From Pseudomonadota bacterium (lineage in GTDB: Bacteria > Pseudomonadota > Alphaproteobacteria > Reyranellales > Reyranellaceae): a DNA stretch of 64,000 nt. A program made the position numbers and the translations under genes. The stretch is from the NCBI GenBank assembly GCA_018242505.1, contig JAFEBU010000080.1, positions 20,369 through 84,368 of the forward strand. The letters run 5' to 3'. Numbering within the stretch: the first letter of the stretch is position 1; every line of letters starts with the position of its first letter. The notes below the pieces were generated by a model, which ran no database searches, had not been told where the DNA came from, and worked only from the letters and a program-made list of their open reading frames with translations. Below are positions 52,091 through 61,242 of this stretch, in pieces.

Positions 52091-52455
52091 ATATGGTTTC
52101 CGGTGCGTGGTCACCGCGATCGCCCCAACGGTGAGAAGAACTCACCCAAAGGCACCTCACTTGTTGCTTTCCTTCCACGACGCGAGTTGCCGGCGATAGC
52201 CCGCGTTCGTGCGTGCCATTGAACGAGCGAGGCTCAATAAGAGCTGCCGGTTTCATGTCCCTTGGCGGGGCTGTCGAGAGCGGCCGGTCGCTTGCCGGTG
52301 CGGATGCATAAACGCTTCACAAGCAATATGGAATTCTGCCAGAAACGCGACAGCGCAGTGGTGGTTCAAGTTCGCCGCAAGCGACGAATTCCAGGCCCTG
52401 GTCGAGGTTCGACCGGGCCTTTCCTTTGCGCCGCCGCTCAGCCAGTTTAGGGACC
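52091..52455. other. 365-base leader region before the ferredoxin reductase
   Basis: No protein-coding frame looks real. The second half contains secondary structure: GGAATTC (52330-52336) pairs with GAATTCC (52386-52392), and a terminator-like hairpin follows at 52394-52427. It could be a small RNA with its own end, or a leader of the downstream gene. Confidence 0.45.
52394..52427 (+). terminator. Hairpin with T-rich tail, terminator or attenuator
   Basis: GGCCCTGGTCGA (52394-52405) pairs with TCGACCGGGCC (52409-52419), with one bulged base and a short GGT loop. TTTCCTTT follows. It ends about 28 bases before the ferredoxin-NADP reductase ATG on the same strand, so it either ends an upstream RNA or regulates the gene by attenuation. 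Confidence 0.5.
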
Positions 52456-53478
52456 ATGGCCAACGGACACATGCACCAGACCGATGTCGTTATCGTGGGC
52501 GCAGGGCCGGTAGGCCTGTTCGCCGTGTTCGAATGCGGCATGGTACGGCTCAAGTGCCACGTCATCGACGCACTCGACGACGTGGGGGGACAGTGCACGG
52601 CGCTCTACCCTGAGAAGCCGATTTACGACGTCCCCGGTTTTCCACGGGTCGAGGCTGCCGAGTTGATCGTGCGGCTGCGAGCCCAGGCCGCACCCTTCCA
52701 GCCGACCTACCATCTAGGCCAGCAGGTCGAGTCGCTGGAAGCGACGATGGGCGGCTTCTGGCAGCTCACCACCTCGAAGGGTACGGTCCTGCAGGCGAAG
52801 GCCGTGATCGTCGCTGCCGGCGTCGGCGCTTTCGGCCCCAACCGTCCGCCGCTCGATGGCATCGAGGCGTTCGAGGGCAGAAGCGTTTTCTACTACGTGA
52901 CGCAGCGCGAGGCGTTTCGCGACAAACGCGTGGTGATCGCGGGCGGCGGCGACTCGGCTGTCGACTGGGCGTTGTCGCTCAGCGAGATCGCGAGCCGGGT
53001 GTCGGTGATCCACCGCCGCGACAGGTTTCGCGCCGCACCGGAGAGCGAGGCCAAGCTGAAGGCGCTTGCACAAGCAGGCAAGCTGGACCTTGTGGTGCCC
53101 TATCAACTGCACAGCCTGGACGGTGCCGATGGTCGGCTCACCGCCGTCAACGTCGCCACGCTCGACGGCGTCGAGAAGAAGATCGCAGCCGATATCCTGC
53201 TGCCGTTTTTCGGGTTGTCGATGTCGCTGGGTCCGATCGCCGAGTGGGGAATGGCGCTGGAGCGCAACCAGATCGCGATCGATCCGGCAACGACTGCCAC
53301 CAGCAAGCCGGGGATCTTCGCCATCGGCGATGTCGTTACTTATCCAGGCAAGCTGAAGCTGATCCTGACCGGCTTTGCCGAAGCGGCTATCGCGGCGCGC
53401 TCCGCCTATGTGCTGGTCCATCCCGAACAGCCGTTGCACTTCGAATATTCGACGACATCGGGCGTGCCGACGGTGTGA
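52456..53478 (+). CDS. Ferredoxin-NADP reductase, thioredoxin-reductase-like type
   Basis: FAD enzyme of 340 residues passing electrons between NADPH and ferredoxin. The FAD motif VVIVGAGPVGLFA is N-terminal, followed by DDVGGQCTALYPEKPIYDVPGFP. The NADPH motif is VVIAGGGDSAVDWAL, and the C-terminal GIFAIGDVVTYPGKLKLILTGFAEA completes the FAD site. The CxxC of thioredoxin reductase is missing, as expected for this FNR class. ATG 52456 is preferred. The nearby isc ferredoxin is a possible partner. Confidence 0.92.
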   Translation: MANGHMHQTDVVIVGAGPVGLFAVFECGMVRLKCHVIDALDDVGGQCTALYPEKPIYDVPGFPRVEAAELIVRLRAQAAPFQPTYHLGQQVESLEATMGGFWQLTTSKGTVLQAKAVIVAAGVGAFGPNRPPLDGIEAFEGRSVFYYVTQREAFRDKRVVIAGGGDSAVDWALSLSEIASRVSVIHRRDRFRAAPESEAKLKALAQAGKLDLVVPYQLHSLDGADGRLTAVNVATLDGVEKKIAADILLPFFGLSMSLGPIAEWGMALERNQIAIDPATTATSKPGIFAIGDVVTYPGKLKLILTGFAEAAIAARSAYVLVHPEQPLHFEYSTTSGVPTV

Positions 53479-53481
53479 AGC

Positions 53482-53958
53482 TCAATCGGCGGCCTGTCGG
53501 TCCACGAACGTCAGCACGCCGTCGCTGCGCTCGCCTTTGAGATAGCGGAAGGTGCCGGCGCCGGTCGCGATCAGGTCGCCGTTCTGGTCGTAGATCTCGG
53601 TCTCGGCGGCGAAGGTGCTCTGGCTGGCCGAAGGCCGCCAGGCGCCGAGGATCGTAAGCGTATCGCCCTGGCGTGCGGCCTTGATGAACTGCGTCGTGAA
53701 GGCGAGCGTGACCGAAAGCCGCCGCGCCGTTGCCGTCTCGTTGAAGGTACAGGCAAAGCCACTTGCCGAGTCGAGCAGGGTCATCAGCACGCCGCCGTGC
53801 AACAGCCCGTTGGCATTGCAGAGTTCAGGCCGCACCTTCAGCGTCATCTCGACAAACCCCGGCCGCCAAGCGACGACCTGGTGTCCAATCAGTCCGTTGA
53901 AGCCGCGGAATTCATAAGGTGCGACCGGCCGAGCATCGGCCGGTCGTTGGATAGCCAT
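53482..53958 (-). CDS. PaaI-type hotdog thioesterase
   Basis: Acyl-CoA thioesterase of 158 residues with a single hotdog fold. The PaaI signature is ELCNANGLLHGGVLMTLLDSASG, with HGG and the following Asp. The VTLAFTTQFIKAARQGD strand pattern and the C-terminal GTFRYLKGER follow. The ATG at 53958 gives MAIQRPADARPVAP. It lies 17 bases downstream of the IclR gene on the same strand and is possibly co-transcribed. Confidence 0.9.
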   Translation of the reverse strand: MAIQRPADARPVAPYEFRGFNGLIGHQVVAWRPGFVEMTLKVRPELCNANGLLHGGVLMTLLDSASGFACTFNETATARRLSVTLAFTTQFIKAARQGDTLTILGAWRPSASQSTFAAETEIYDQNGDLIATGAGTFRYLKGERSDGVLTFVDRQAAD

Positions 53959-53975
53959 ATCGGTGGAGACAGGTT

Positions 53976-54908
53976 TTAGCGACGGGCCATCGCGGCCATC
54001 GACGGACGCTGGCCAGCCATCGCTGGCCGCACCGGTGCGGCGGACACCGGCTGGCCAGCAGAGGGCTGGGCGGCCATCGCGGTCCGAATGTCGCGGGCGA
54101 CTTTCACCAAGCGCGGACCCCAGTCGGCCTCGAGTCGGTCGCGGCTGATCTGGTAGATCGGCGCAGAAGCATTGATCGCGTAGGCGGCTGTGCCGTCGGA
54201 GTTGCGCAACGGCGCGCCGACGCCGCACAGTTCTGGCAGCCAATCCCCCCAGGTGATGCAGAAGCCGCGCTCGGCCATCTCCTTGAACGAACGCTCCAAG
54301 CCGGTCTTCACCTTCGTCCAGTCGTCGCGCCAACGGCGGCGGATGGCGTCGATATGCTTGTTGCGATCGATATCGGGCAGCGAGAAGAGATAGGCGCGGC
54401 CCATCGCGGTGGACGCCATCGGCACGCGCGTGCCCACATCGTGGGTGATCGCGACCACCGACGGACCGCGGCAGGCTTCCAGATAGATCATCGAATGACG
54501 GTCGCGGCCGCCCAGGGCGGTCGAGGCATTGAGCGAATGGGCGAGCTGTTCGAGCGGCCCGCGCGAGGCGCGGCGCACATCCATGCTGGAGATCGCGGCG
54601 TAGCCCAGGGCCAGCACCGAGGCGCCGAGCTCATATTTACGGAAACGGCGAATATAATTGAGGTAACCCAGTTCCGTCAGGGTGTGGGTGAGGCGGGCAA
54701 CAGTCGGCTTCGGCAGGCCGGTGCGATGGGCGATTTCCTGGTTGCCCAGCATGCCTTCGCCGGCATGGAAGGCGCGGAGAATGTCGAGGCCACGAGCCAG
54801 CGCGGTAACGAACTGGCGGTCCTTCGACGGAAGGCCTTCGCCAAGCCCGTTCTCAAGGGAACTCTGGAAGGCCGCGGTTCGCGTGACGAGATGGCTGACA
54901 TTGCCCAT
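53976..54908 (-). CDS. IclR family transcriptional regulator
   Basis: Regulator of 310 residues. The N-terminal winged HTH (about 32-95) includes LARGLDILRAFHAGEG and NQEIAHRTGLPKPTVARLTHTLTELGYL. The effector-binding GAF-like domain (about 110-275) follows, with GGRDRHSMIYLE and CGVGAPLRNSDGTAAYAINAS. A low-complexity Ala/Met/Pro/Gln/Arg tail of about 30 residues (imperfect PVxxAxxG/PxMA units) extends beyond the domain. It is followed by a PaaI thioesterase. Ligand unknown. Confidence 0.93.
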   Translation of the reverse strand: MGNVSHLVTRTAAFQSSLENGLGEGLPSKDRQFVTALARGLDILRAFHAGEGMLGNQEIAHRTGLPKPTVARLTHTLTELGYLNYIRRFRKYELGASVLALGYAAISSMDVRRASRGPLEQLAHSLNASTALGGRDRHSMIYLEACRGPSVVAITHDVGTRVPMASTAMGRAYLFSLPDIDRNKHIDAIRRRWRDDWTKVKTGLERSFKEMAERGFCITWGDWLPELCGVGAPLRNSDGTAAYAINASAPIYQISRDRLEADWGPRLVKVARDIRTAMAAQPSAGQPVSAAPVRPAMAGQRPSMAAMARR

Positions 54909-55175
54909 GTGCGTTCTTCTCCTGTGGTAAATGGCCGTTTATTCTCTTTACGAAAGCTGCCACCCCGTCACGCTTGCTGCAATGCCGCGGAGCAGGTTTT
55001 GACCTGCGAACATGCAAAGCCGCCATGCTGCAAGTGCGGGTTTCAGCCGCAAAGGTTGTCCAACTGCGTATCGCTTCCCTTTATCCGCTTATTTTGACCG
55101 CTTTTCCGCATTGCATGGCTGGTCCCGACGACCATCGGCGGCTAGCATGGGCATCCCACTCTCAAGAGAACCAAA

Positions 55176-55430
55176 TTGGCCAAAGAACCGACCTTGCCCA
55201 AGGAGATCGCCGCCTTGTCCTTCGAGGACGCCCTCAGGGAACTGGAGGGAATCGTCCAGCAGCTCGAGCGTGGGCAGGTGAAGCTCGACGAAGCCATTTC
55301 GGCATACGAACGGGGGGCGCTGCTGAAGCGACACTGCGAACAGAAGCTCGCCGAGGCGAAGATGAAGGTCGAGAAGATCGTCTTCGCCGCCGACGGTTCA
55401 GTCAGCAGCCAGCCTGCTGAGCTTGGCTGA
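55176..55430 (+). CDS. xseB: Exodeoxyribonuclease VII small subunit
   Basis: XseB of 84 residues, TTG start. The core LSFEDALRELEGIVQQLERGQVKLDEAISAYERG and the LKRHCEQKLAEAKMKVEKI helix are diagnostic. It forms the nuclease with XseA, which is not in this window. It is first in the xseB-ispA-dxs operon, the common alphaproteobacterial arrangement. Confidence 0.95.
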   Translation: MAKEPTLPKEIAALSFEDALRELEGIVQQLERGQVKLDEAISAYERGALLKRHCEQKLAEAKMKVEKIVFAADGSVSSQPAELG

Positions 55431-55446
55431 AGCGATCACATTTCCT

Positions 55447-56355
55447 ATGCCGTTGTCGTCGTACCGCGACTTCAGTGCCGCCTTGACGTTCGCCGCCGAG
55501 TCGGTCGAGCGCACCATGGACCGGTTGTTGCCCAAGGGAGAGAGCGGGGAGGCCCGCGTCTTCGAGGCCATGCGCTATTCCAGCCTGGGGGGCGGCAAGC
55601 GCCTGCGCGCCTTCTTCGTATTGGCGAGTGCCACCCTGTTCAAGGTCGGCATGTTGCCGGCCCTGCGCACTGGCAGCGCCATCGAGTTCGTCCACGCCTA
55701 TTCGCTGATCCACGACGACCTGCCAGCGATGGACGACGACGACCTCAGGCGTGGCAAGCCGTCCTGCCACAAGCAGTTCGACGAGGCGACGGCCATCCTT
55801 GCCGGCGACGCCCTGCAGGCGCTTGCCTTCGAGGTGTTGGCGCATGGCGATACCCATGGCGATCCTGCAGTACGGGCGGCGCTGGTCGCCGAACTTGCCA
55901 AAGCGGCCGGTGCGCACGGCATGGTCGGTGGACAGATGCTCGATCTGCTGGCCGAAACGCAGGGGCCGGACATGTCGATCGGTGCGATCACCCGCCTGCA
56001 GCGCCTGAAGACAGGTGCGTTGATCTCCTTCTCCTGCACGGCCGGCGCGATCCTCGGCAAGGCGGCAGAGCCGTTGCGACTCGCTCTCTCCGCCTACGCG
56101 CACGACCTGGGCCTTGCGTTCCAGATCGTCGACGACCTCCTTGATGTCGAGGGCAGTGCGGAGGAGATTGGCAAGACGCCAGGCAAGGATCAGGCTGCCG
56201 GGAAGGCGACCTTTGTTTCGATCCTCGGCTTGGAGCGTGCGCGGGCGCAGGCAACGCTGCTGGCGAGCCAGGCGAAAGCGCATCTTGACCCGTTCGGTCC
56301 AGCCGCACATTTGCTAAGACAGGCGGCGGATTTCGTCGTTTCGCGGCGTGCCTGA
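55447..56355 (+). CDS. ispA: Farnesyl diphosphate synthase IspA
   Basis: Trans-prenyltransferase of 302 residues making C15 diphosphate from DMAPP and IPP. The first Asp-rich motif is DDLPAMDDDD in HAYSLIHDDLPAMDDDDLRRG, the second is FQIVDDLLDVEG, and GGKRLRAFF binds IPP. The ATG at 55447 is used; an in-frame TTG at 55423, which would overlap the xseB stop, is the alternative. It precedes dxs by 45 bases. Confidence 0.94.
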   Translation: MPLSSYRDFSAALTFAAESVERTMDRLLPKGESGEARVFEAMRYSSLGGGKRLRAFFVLASATLFKVGMLPALRTGSAIEFVHAYSLIHDDLPAMDDDDLRRGKPSCHKQFDEATAILAGDALQALAFEVLAHGDTHGDPAVRAALVAELAKAAGAHGMVGGQMLDLLAETQGPDMSIGAITRLQRLKTGALISFSCTAGAILGKAAEPLRLALSAYAHDLGLAFQIVDDLLDVEGSAEEIGKTPGKDQAAGKATFVSILGLERARAQATLLASQAKAHLDPFGPAAHLLRQAADFVVSRRA

Positions 56356-56400
56356 GCCGCAGCACAACACCAGAGAGAGCTTCAAGGGTACACCTGTTTC

Positions 56401-58314
56401 ATGACCCAGAGCACCACGCCGCTTCTCGATACCGTCGACATTCCCGCTGACATCCGTCGGTTGCGGCCCGACCAGCTGCGCCAGTTCGCCGACGAACTGC
56501 GTCAGGAGACGATCTCCGCCGTGTCGGTCACCGGCGGCCACCTCGGCGCAGGGCTCGGCGTGGTCGAACTCACGGTCGCGCTGCACTACATCTTCGATAC
56601 GCCGCGCGACCGGCTGATCTGGGATGTCGGCCATCAGGCCTATCCGCACAAGATCGTCACCGGCCGGAGGCGGCGCATTCGCACCTTGCGCCAGGAGGGC
56701 GGCCTGTCGGGGTTCACGCGTCGCAGCGAGAGCGAGTACGATCCGTTCGGCGCCGCGCATTCCTCGACCTCGATCTCGGCGGGCCTGGGTATGGCCGTCG
56801 CCCGCGACCTGGCTGGCCGCGACAACCGCGTGGTTGCTGTCATTGGCGACGGCGCCATGAGCGCCGGCATGGCCTACGAGGCGATGAACAACGCTGGCGC
56901 CCTGCGCAGCCGCCTGATCGTGGTCCTGAACGACAACGACATGTCGATCGCCCCGCCGGTCGGCGCGATGTCGGGGCATCTTTCGCGGCTGCTATCGGGC
57001 CGGCCGTATGTGACGCTGCGCAATATCGGCCGCTCTTTCGCCGGCGCACTGCCGCGCCCGCTCGAGAAGGCGGCCAGGCGGGCCGAGGAATTCGCCCGGG
57101 GCTTCGTCGCCGGGGGCACGCTGTTCGACGAATTGGGCTTCTACTATGTCGGACCGGTCGATGGGCACAATCTCGACCACTTGCTGCCGGTGCTGAGGAA
57201 CGCGCGCGACAGCGATCTCGACAAGCCGATCCTCGTCCATGTGGTGACGCAGAAAGGCAAGGGCTATCCGCCGGCCGAGAACAGCGCCGATAAGTACCAC
57301 GGCGTCGTAAAATTCGACGTCATCACCGGCAAGCAGGCGAAGCCCGTCGCCAATGCTCCGGCCTACCAGGCAGTGTTTGCCAAGGCGCTGATCGCCGAAG
57401 CCGAGGCCGACGACAAGATCGTCGCCATCACTGCGGCGATGCCCTCGGGCACCAGCCTCGACAAGTTTGCCGAACGCTTCCCCAATCGTTGCTTCGACGT
57501 GGGCATCGCCGAGCAGCATGGCGTGACCTTCGCGGCCGGTCTCGCCTGCGAGGGCTTTCGGCCATTCGCGGCGATCTACTCGACCTTCTTGCAGCGCGCC
57601 TACGACCAGGTGGTGCACGACGTGGCGATCCAGAAGCTGCCGGTGCGCTTCGCCATCGACCGCGCGGGCCTGGTTGGCGCAGATGGCGCCACTCATGCCG
57701 GCAGCTTCGATGTCACCTACCTTGCCTGCCTGCCGGACTTCGTTGTCATGGCTGCGGCCGACGAACTCGAGTTGATGCATATGGTCGCGACGGCCGTGAA
57801 GATCGACGACCGGCCCTCGGCCTTCCGCTATCCGCGCGGCGAGGGCGTGGGCATCGATCTACCCGCCAAAGGGACGCCGCTCGAGATCGGCAAAGGCCGC
57901 ATCCTGCGGGAAGGCACCAAGATCGCGATCCTGAGCCTCGGCACGCGGCTCGCCGACGCCCTGGCGGCGGCGGAGGATCTGGCAGCCAAGGGCCTCAGCA
58001 CCACGGTGGCCGACGCTCGCTTCGCCAAGCCGCTCGACACCGACCTGATTGCCCGTCTCGCTCGTGAGCACGAGGTCCTGATTACGGTGGAGGAGGGATC
58101 GGTCGGCGGCTTTGCAAGCCATGTCCTGCAGTTCCTCGCGAAAGCCGGGTTGCTCGATCACGGCCTCAAGATCCGGCCGATGATCCTGCCGGATCGCTTT
58201 ATCGATCACGCTGCACCCAAGCGCCAATACGAATGGGCGGGCCTCGATGCGGCGCATATCGTATCGACAGCGCTCGCTGCACTCGGCCAGCAGGCCGAGC
58301 GCGCGCGGGGCTGA
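56401..58314 (+). CDS. dxs: 1-Deoxy-D-xylulose-5-phosphate synthase
   Basis: First enzyme of the MEP isoprenoid pathway (637 residues), joining pyruvate and glyceraldehyde-3-phosphate with thiamine diphosphate. The ThDP motif is VIGDGAMSAGMAYEAMNNAG, with conserved histidines in DVGHQAYPHKI. The transketolase pyrimidine domain starts near FAKALIAEA, with GIAEQHGVTFAAGLACEG. The C-terminal domain is complete. Last gene of the xseB-ispA-dxs cluster. Confidence 0.97.
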   Translation: MTQSTTPLLDTVDIPADIRRLRPDQLRQFADELRQETISAVSVTGGHLGAGLGVVELTVALHYIFDTPRDRLIWDVGHQAYPHKIVTGRRRRIRTLRQEGGLSGFTRRSESEYDPFGAAHSSTSISAGLGMAVARDLAGRDNRVVAVIGDGAMSAGMAYEAMNNAGALRSRLIVVLNDNDMSIAPPVGAMSGHLSRLLSGRPYVTLRNIGRSFAGALPRPLEKAARRAEEFARGFVAGGTLFDELGFYYVGPVDGHNLDHLLPVLRNARDSDLDKPILVHVVTQKGKGYPPAENSADKYHGVVKFDVITGKQAKPVANAPAYQAVFAKALIAEAEADDKIVAITAAMPSGTSLDKFAERFPNRCFDVGIAEQHGVTFAAGLACEGFRPFAAIYSTFLQRAYDQVVHDVAIQKLPVRFAIDRAGLVGADGATHAGSFDVTYLACLPDFVVMAAADELELMHMVATAVKIDDRPSAFRYPRGEGVGIDLPAKGTPLEIGKGRILREGTKIAILSLGTRLADALAAAEDLAAKGLSTTVADARFAKPLDTDLIARLAREHEVLITVEEGSVGGFASHVLQFLAKAGLLDHGLKIRPMILPDRFIDHAAPKRQYEWAGLDAAHIVSTALAALGQQAERARG

Positions 58315-58324
58315 ACGGCGAAGC

Positions 58325-59731
58325 TCAATCCCGCGGGTCGATCGGCGTCAGAACAGGCGCGTGCGCCTCGATGATTTCCGCAGCGTCGAGGCACAGATCC
58401 TCGCGGTAGCGGCCCGCGACCACCTGCACGCCGACTGGTACGCCGTCGACGTTTCCGGTCGGCACCGCAACGGACGGAAAACCCAGGACCGGCGTTGCCA
58501 GAAGCGAACGCTGGGCCTCCATCATATCGGTGACGACCGCCTCGCTTTCCTGGTCGAGATCGTCGTGGAACGGCAGTCGATGCGACACCGGCAAGACGAC
58601 GATCGGGAACTGTTCGAAGAAGAGCTGCCAGTCGCGCATCAGCGACAGGCGCGTGCCGAAGGCCTCGAGGATACCGTCACCGTCGAGCGCCGGTGCGTGG
58701 CGGAGATGGCCGTCGATATTGCGCCGGCTCTTCGCATCGCCGAAGGCGCGAATGGCCGGGGCAAGGGCGCGGCGCTCCTCGTTCACGACCAGGCGATGCC
58801 AGAGATCGGCGGCTTCGCCCAGTCGTGGCGGAACCTTCTCGCCGACGACATAACCGGCTTCGGCGAGCCGGCGACCGGCCTCGCGTACGGCGGCGCTGAC
58901 CTCGGGCGCGGTGTCGCCGAACGGATCGGGCGCGATCGCAACTTGAATCGGGTGCGCCGGCGGCGGCCCGGCAAGCGGCGCCGGAACCCAGGTCGGGTCT
59001 CTCGGATCGGCGGCCGCCATGGCGGCAAGACCTAGCCTCAGATCGGAAACGCGGCGCGCGAGCGGCCCCTGGACCGACATCATCTGAGCCGTGATCGGCC
59101 TTTCCGTTTTGGCGGACGGATTGAAGGCAGGGACGCGGCCGGGTGTCGGCCGCAAGCCGGCGACGCCACAGGCATAGGCAGGGTAGCGGATCGAGCCGCC
59201 GAAATCATTGCCGTGGGCGAGGGCGCCCATTCCCGAAGCGACAGCCGCCGCCGCACCGCCGCTCGATCCGCCCGGAGTCAATCGCGCGCCCCAGGGATTG
59301 CGCGTCGCACCATGCAGATCGTTGCTCGTGAACCAGCGGTGCGAGAAGGCCGGCGTATTGGTGCGGCCGACAATCACTGCGCCCGCCTTGCGCAAATTAG
59401 CGACGGGCGGGCTGTCGTCCGTCGCAATCACGTCACGGAATGCGACGACCCCATTGGTTGTCGCGCAGCCCCGTTGATCGATATTCACCTTGATGGTGAC
59501 GGGAACGCCGTGGAGCGGGCCGAGCACAGCACCGCTCGCCCGTGCAGCGTCGGCCCTCGCGGCATCCGCGAGGGCCTCATCGGCGAGAACGTGAACCACG
59601 GCGTTGATCGTCGGATTGACAGCCGCGATTCGATCGAGCGCCGATTGCACCGCTTCACGGCTCGAGACGGTTCCGTTGCGGATTGCCCGCGCGAGATCGA
59701 CGGCCGACCAGCGCCACAGTTCCCGATGCAT
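58325..59731 (-). CDS. Amidase, amidase-signature family
   Basis: Amidase of 468 residues with the Ser-cisSer-Lys triad. Lys81 is in GVPVTIKVN, the cis-Ser is in TPGGSSGGAAA (156/157), and nucleophile Ser180 is in HGNDFGGSIRYPA. A complete C-terminal lobe follows. It acts on a small amide; substrate is unknown. It is not the GatA subunit: no GatB/GatC neighbours, and the gene context differs. It is convergent with dxs (10-base gap) and downstream of the peroxiredoxin on the same strand. Confidence 0.9.
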   Translation of the reverse strand: MHRELWRWSAVDLARAIRNGTVSSREAVQSALDRIAAVNPTINAVVHVLADEALADAARADAARASGAVLGPLHGVPVTIKVNIDQRGCATTNGVVAFRDVIATDDSPPVANLRKAGAVIVGRTNTPAFSHRWFTSNDLHGATRNPWGARLTPGGSSGGAAAAVASGMGALAHGNDFGGSIRYPAYACGVAGLRPTPGRVPAFNPSAKTERPITAQMMSVQGPLARRVSDLRLGLAAMAAADPRDPTWVPAPLAGPPPAHPIQVAIAPDPFGDTAPEVSAAVREAGRRLAEAGYVVGEKVPPRLGEAADLWHRLVVNEERRALAPAIRAFGDAKSRRNIDGHLRHAPALDGDGILEAFGTRLSLMRDWQLFFEQFPIVVLPVSHRLPFHDDLDQESEAVVTDMMEAQRSLLATPVLGFPSVAVPTGNVDGVPVGVQVVAGRYREDLCLDAAEIIEAHAPVLTPIDPRD

Positions 59732-59735
59732 CTCA

Positions 59736-60398
59736 TCAGCCCTTGGGCTGAGGGACGATGCGGAGGTAGGGCTTGAGGGTCTTCCAGCCGTTGGGATACT
59801 TGGCCTTGGCCTGCTCGTCGGTGACCGCCGGCGGGATGATGACGTCGCCGCCGTTCTGCCAGTTCACCGGCGTCGCCACCATGTGCTTGGCGGTGAGCTG
59901 AACCGAATCGAGCACCCGCAGCACCTCGTCGAAATTGCGCCCGGTGTTCATCGGATAGGTGAACATCGCCTTGATCTTCTTGTCCGGCCCGATCACGAAC
60001 ACCGAGCGCACGGTGGCATTGTCGGCGGCGGTGCGGCCCTCCGAGGTCGTGCCGGCGCCCTCGGGCAGCATGTCGTAGACGGTCGCGACCTTGAGTTCGG
60101 GATCGCCGATCATCGGGTAGGTGACGGCATGACCCTGTGTCTCCTCGATGTCCTTGGCCCACTTCGAATGGTTGGCGACCGGATCGACCGACAGGCCGAT
60201 GATCTTGGTGTTGCGCTTGTCGAACTCGGGCTTCAGCCCGGCCATGTAGCCCAGCTCGGTGGTGCATACCGGGGTGAAGTCCTTGGGATGCGAGAACAGG
60301 ATCGCCCAGCCGTCGCCGATCCATTTGTGGAACTCGATCGGCCCCTGCGTCGTCTCCGCCTTGAAGTCCGGTGCCGTCGAATTGATGCGTAGCGTCAT
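59736..60398 (-). CDS. 1-Cys peroxiredoxin (Prx6 type)
   Basis: Peroxide-reducing enzyme of 220 residues. The single peroxidatic Cys45 is in FTPVCTTELGYM, and the Prx6-specific C-terminal domain (SVQLTAKHMVATPVNW and later) is present. No resolving cysteine is seen, as expected for the 1-Cys class. The gene ends 4 bases before the amidase on the same strand. Confidence 0.94.
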   Translation of the reverse strand: MTLRINSTAPDFKAETTQGPIEFHKWIGDGWAILFSHPKDFTPVCTTELGYMAGLKPEFDKRNTKIIGLSVDPVANHSKWAKDIEETQGHAVTYPMIGDPELKVATVYDMLPEGAGTTSEGRTAADNATVRSVFVIGPDKKIKAMFTYPMNTGRNFDEVLRVLDSVQLTAKHMVATPVNWQNGGDVIIPPAVTDEQAKAKYPNGWKTLKPYLRIVPQPKG

Positions 60399-60454
60399 GA
60401 TAAAGCCCCCGTGGTGGAAGAACTACGCTAGCTCAATGTGCCAGCGCTTGACGG

Positions 60455-61198
60455 TCAAGCCCGAGCAAGAATCCAGCTTGCGAGCCCGAGACCGCCATCA
60501 ACTTCTACTGTCGTCCCCACGATATAACGACCAAATCTTTCTGACAGGACGGCGCCAGCGGCTTGGGCGATGTCATCGGGAGTCCCCGCTCGGCCAAGGG
60601 GGATTTGTGCCACCAGCTCGCCGAGGTTGCCGGCGACAAAGCCGCCGCCCGGAATGGCGCCCGGAGCGATGGCATTGACGCGGATCCCGGCCGGAGCCAG
60701 TACGCGGGCAAGCTCCTTCATCGCCATGGTCATGCCTGCTTTCGCGGCGCTGTAATGCGGCAGGTTGCGCGGTACGCCGCTGTGCAGGGAGGTTATCAGC
60801 AGAATGCGTCCCTTGATCGCATGCTCGCGCATGTGCTTGCCGATCTCGCGAGCAAGGAAGAAGCCCGAGCGCAGGTTGATCCCGGTCATGGCGTCCCACG
60901 TTTCCTCACTTACCGTCAGAGGCGTGTCGGTTTCCTGGCGGCGCGGGCTTGCGGCATGGACGAACAGGGAAATCGACTCCAACTGCCGCAAGGCGCCGTC
61001 GAGCAGCCGGCGCCAGCCGTCGGCCTTGGCAAGGTCGGCGGCGAGAAAGTCGATGCCGTCCTCCGGTGGCGGGGCGACGATATCGCTGCCCAGGACAATG
61101 GCGCCTTCGGCCTTCAGGGCTTTTGCGATGCCACGGCCGATGCCGCCACCGCATCCGGTGACCAGCGCGCGCTCGCCGTCGAGGAGTTTGGCGTTCAT
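60455..61198 (-). CDS. Short-chain dehydrogenase/reductase
   Basis: Cofactor-dependent oxidoreductase of 247 residues. The N-terminal TGCGGGIGRGIAKAL is the glycine-rich nucleotide loop. The catalytic Ser is in ITSLHSG, and YSAAK (in LPHYSAAKAGM) holds the Tyr and Lys. The C-terminal VDGGLGL is typical of the family. The ATG at 61198 is chosen over 61228. The unusual Cys in the glycine-rich loop (TGCGGGIG) is noted. Substrate unknown; divergent from the VOC gene by 44 bases. Confidence 0.92.
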   Translation of the reverse strand: MNAKLLDGERALVTGCGGGIGRGIAKALKAEGAIVLGSDIVAPPPEDGIDFLAADLAKADGWRRLLDGALRQLESISLFVHAASPRRQETDTPLTVSEETWDAMTGINLRSGFFLAREIGKHMREHAIKGRILLITSLHSGVPRNLPHYSAAKAGMTMAMKELARVLAPAGIRVNAIAPGAIPGGGFVAGNLGELVAQIPLGRAGTPDDIAQAAGAVLSERFGRYIVGTTVEVDGGLGLASWILARA

Positions 61199-61242
61199 GG
61201 CGGGTGGCTCTCTTCTGCTAGATTGCAATCGAGGAGGAAGAC

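Noticed and set aside
58325..59731. gatA (aspartyl/glutamyl-tRNA amidotransferase subunit A)
   Set aside because: Same amidase-signature family, but there is no gatC or gatB beside it and the surrounding genes are unrelated, so a general amidase is the safer call.
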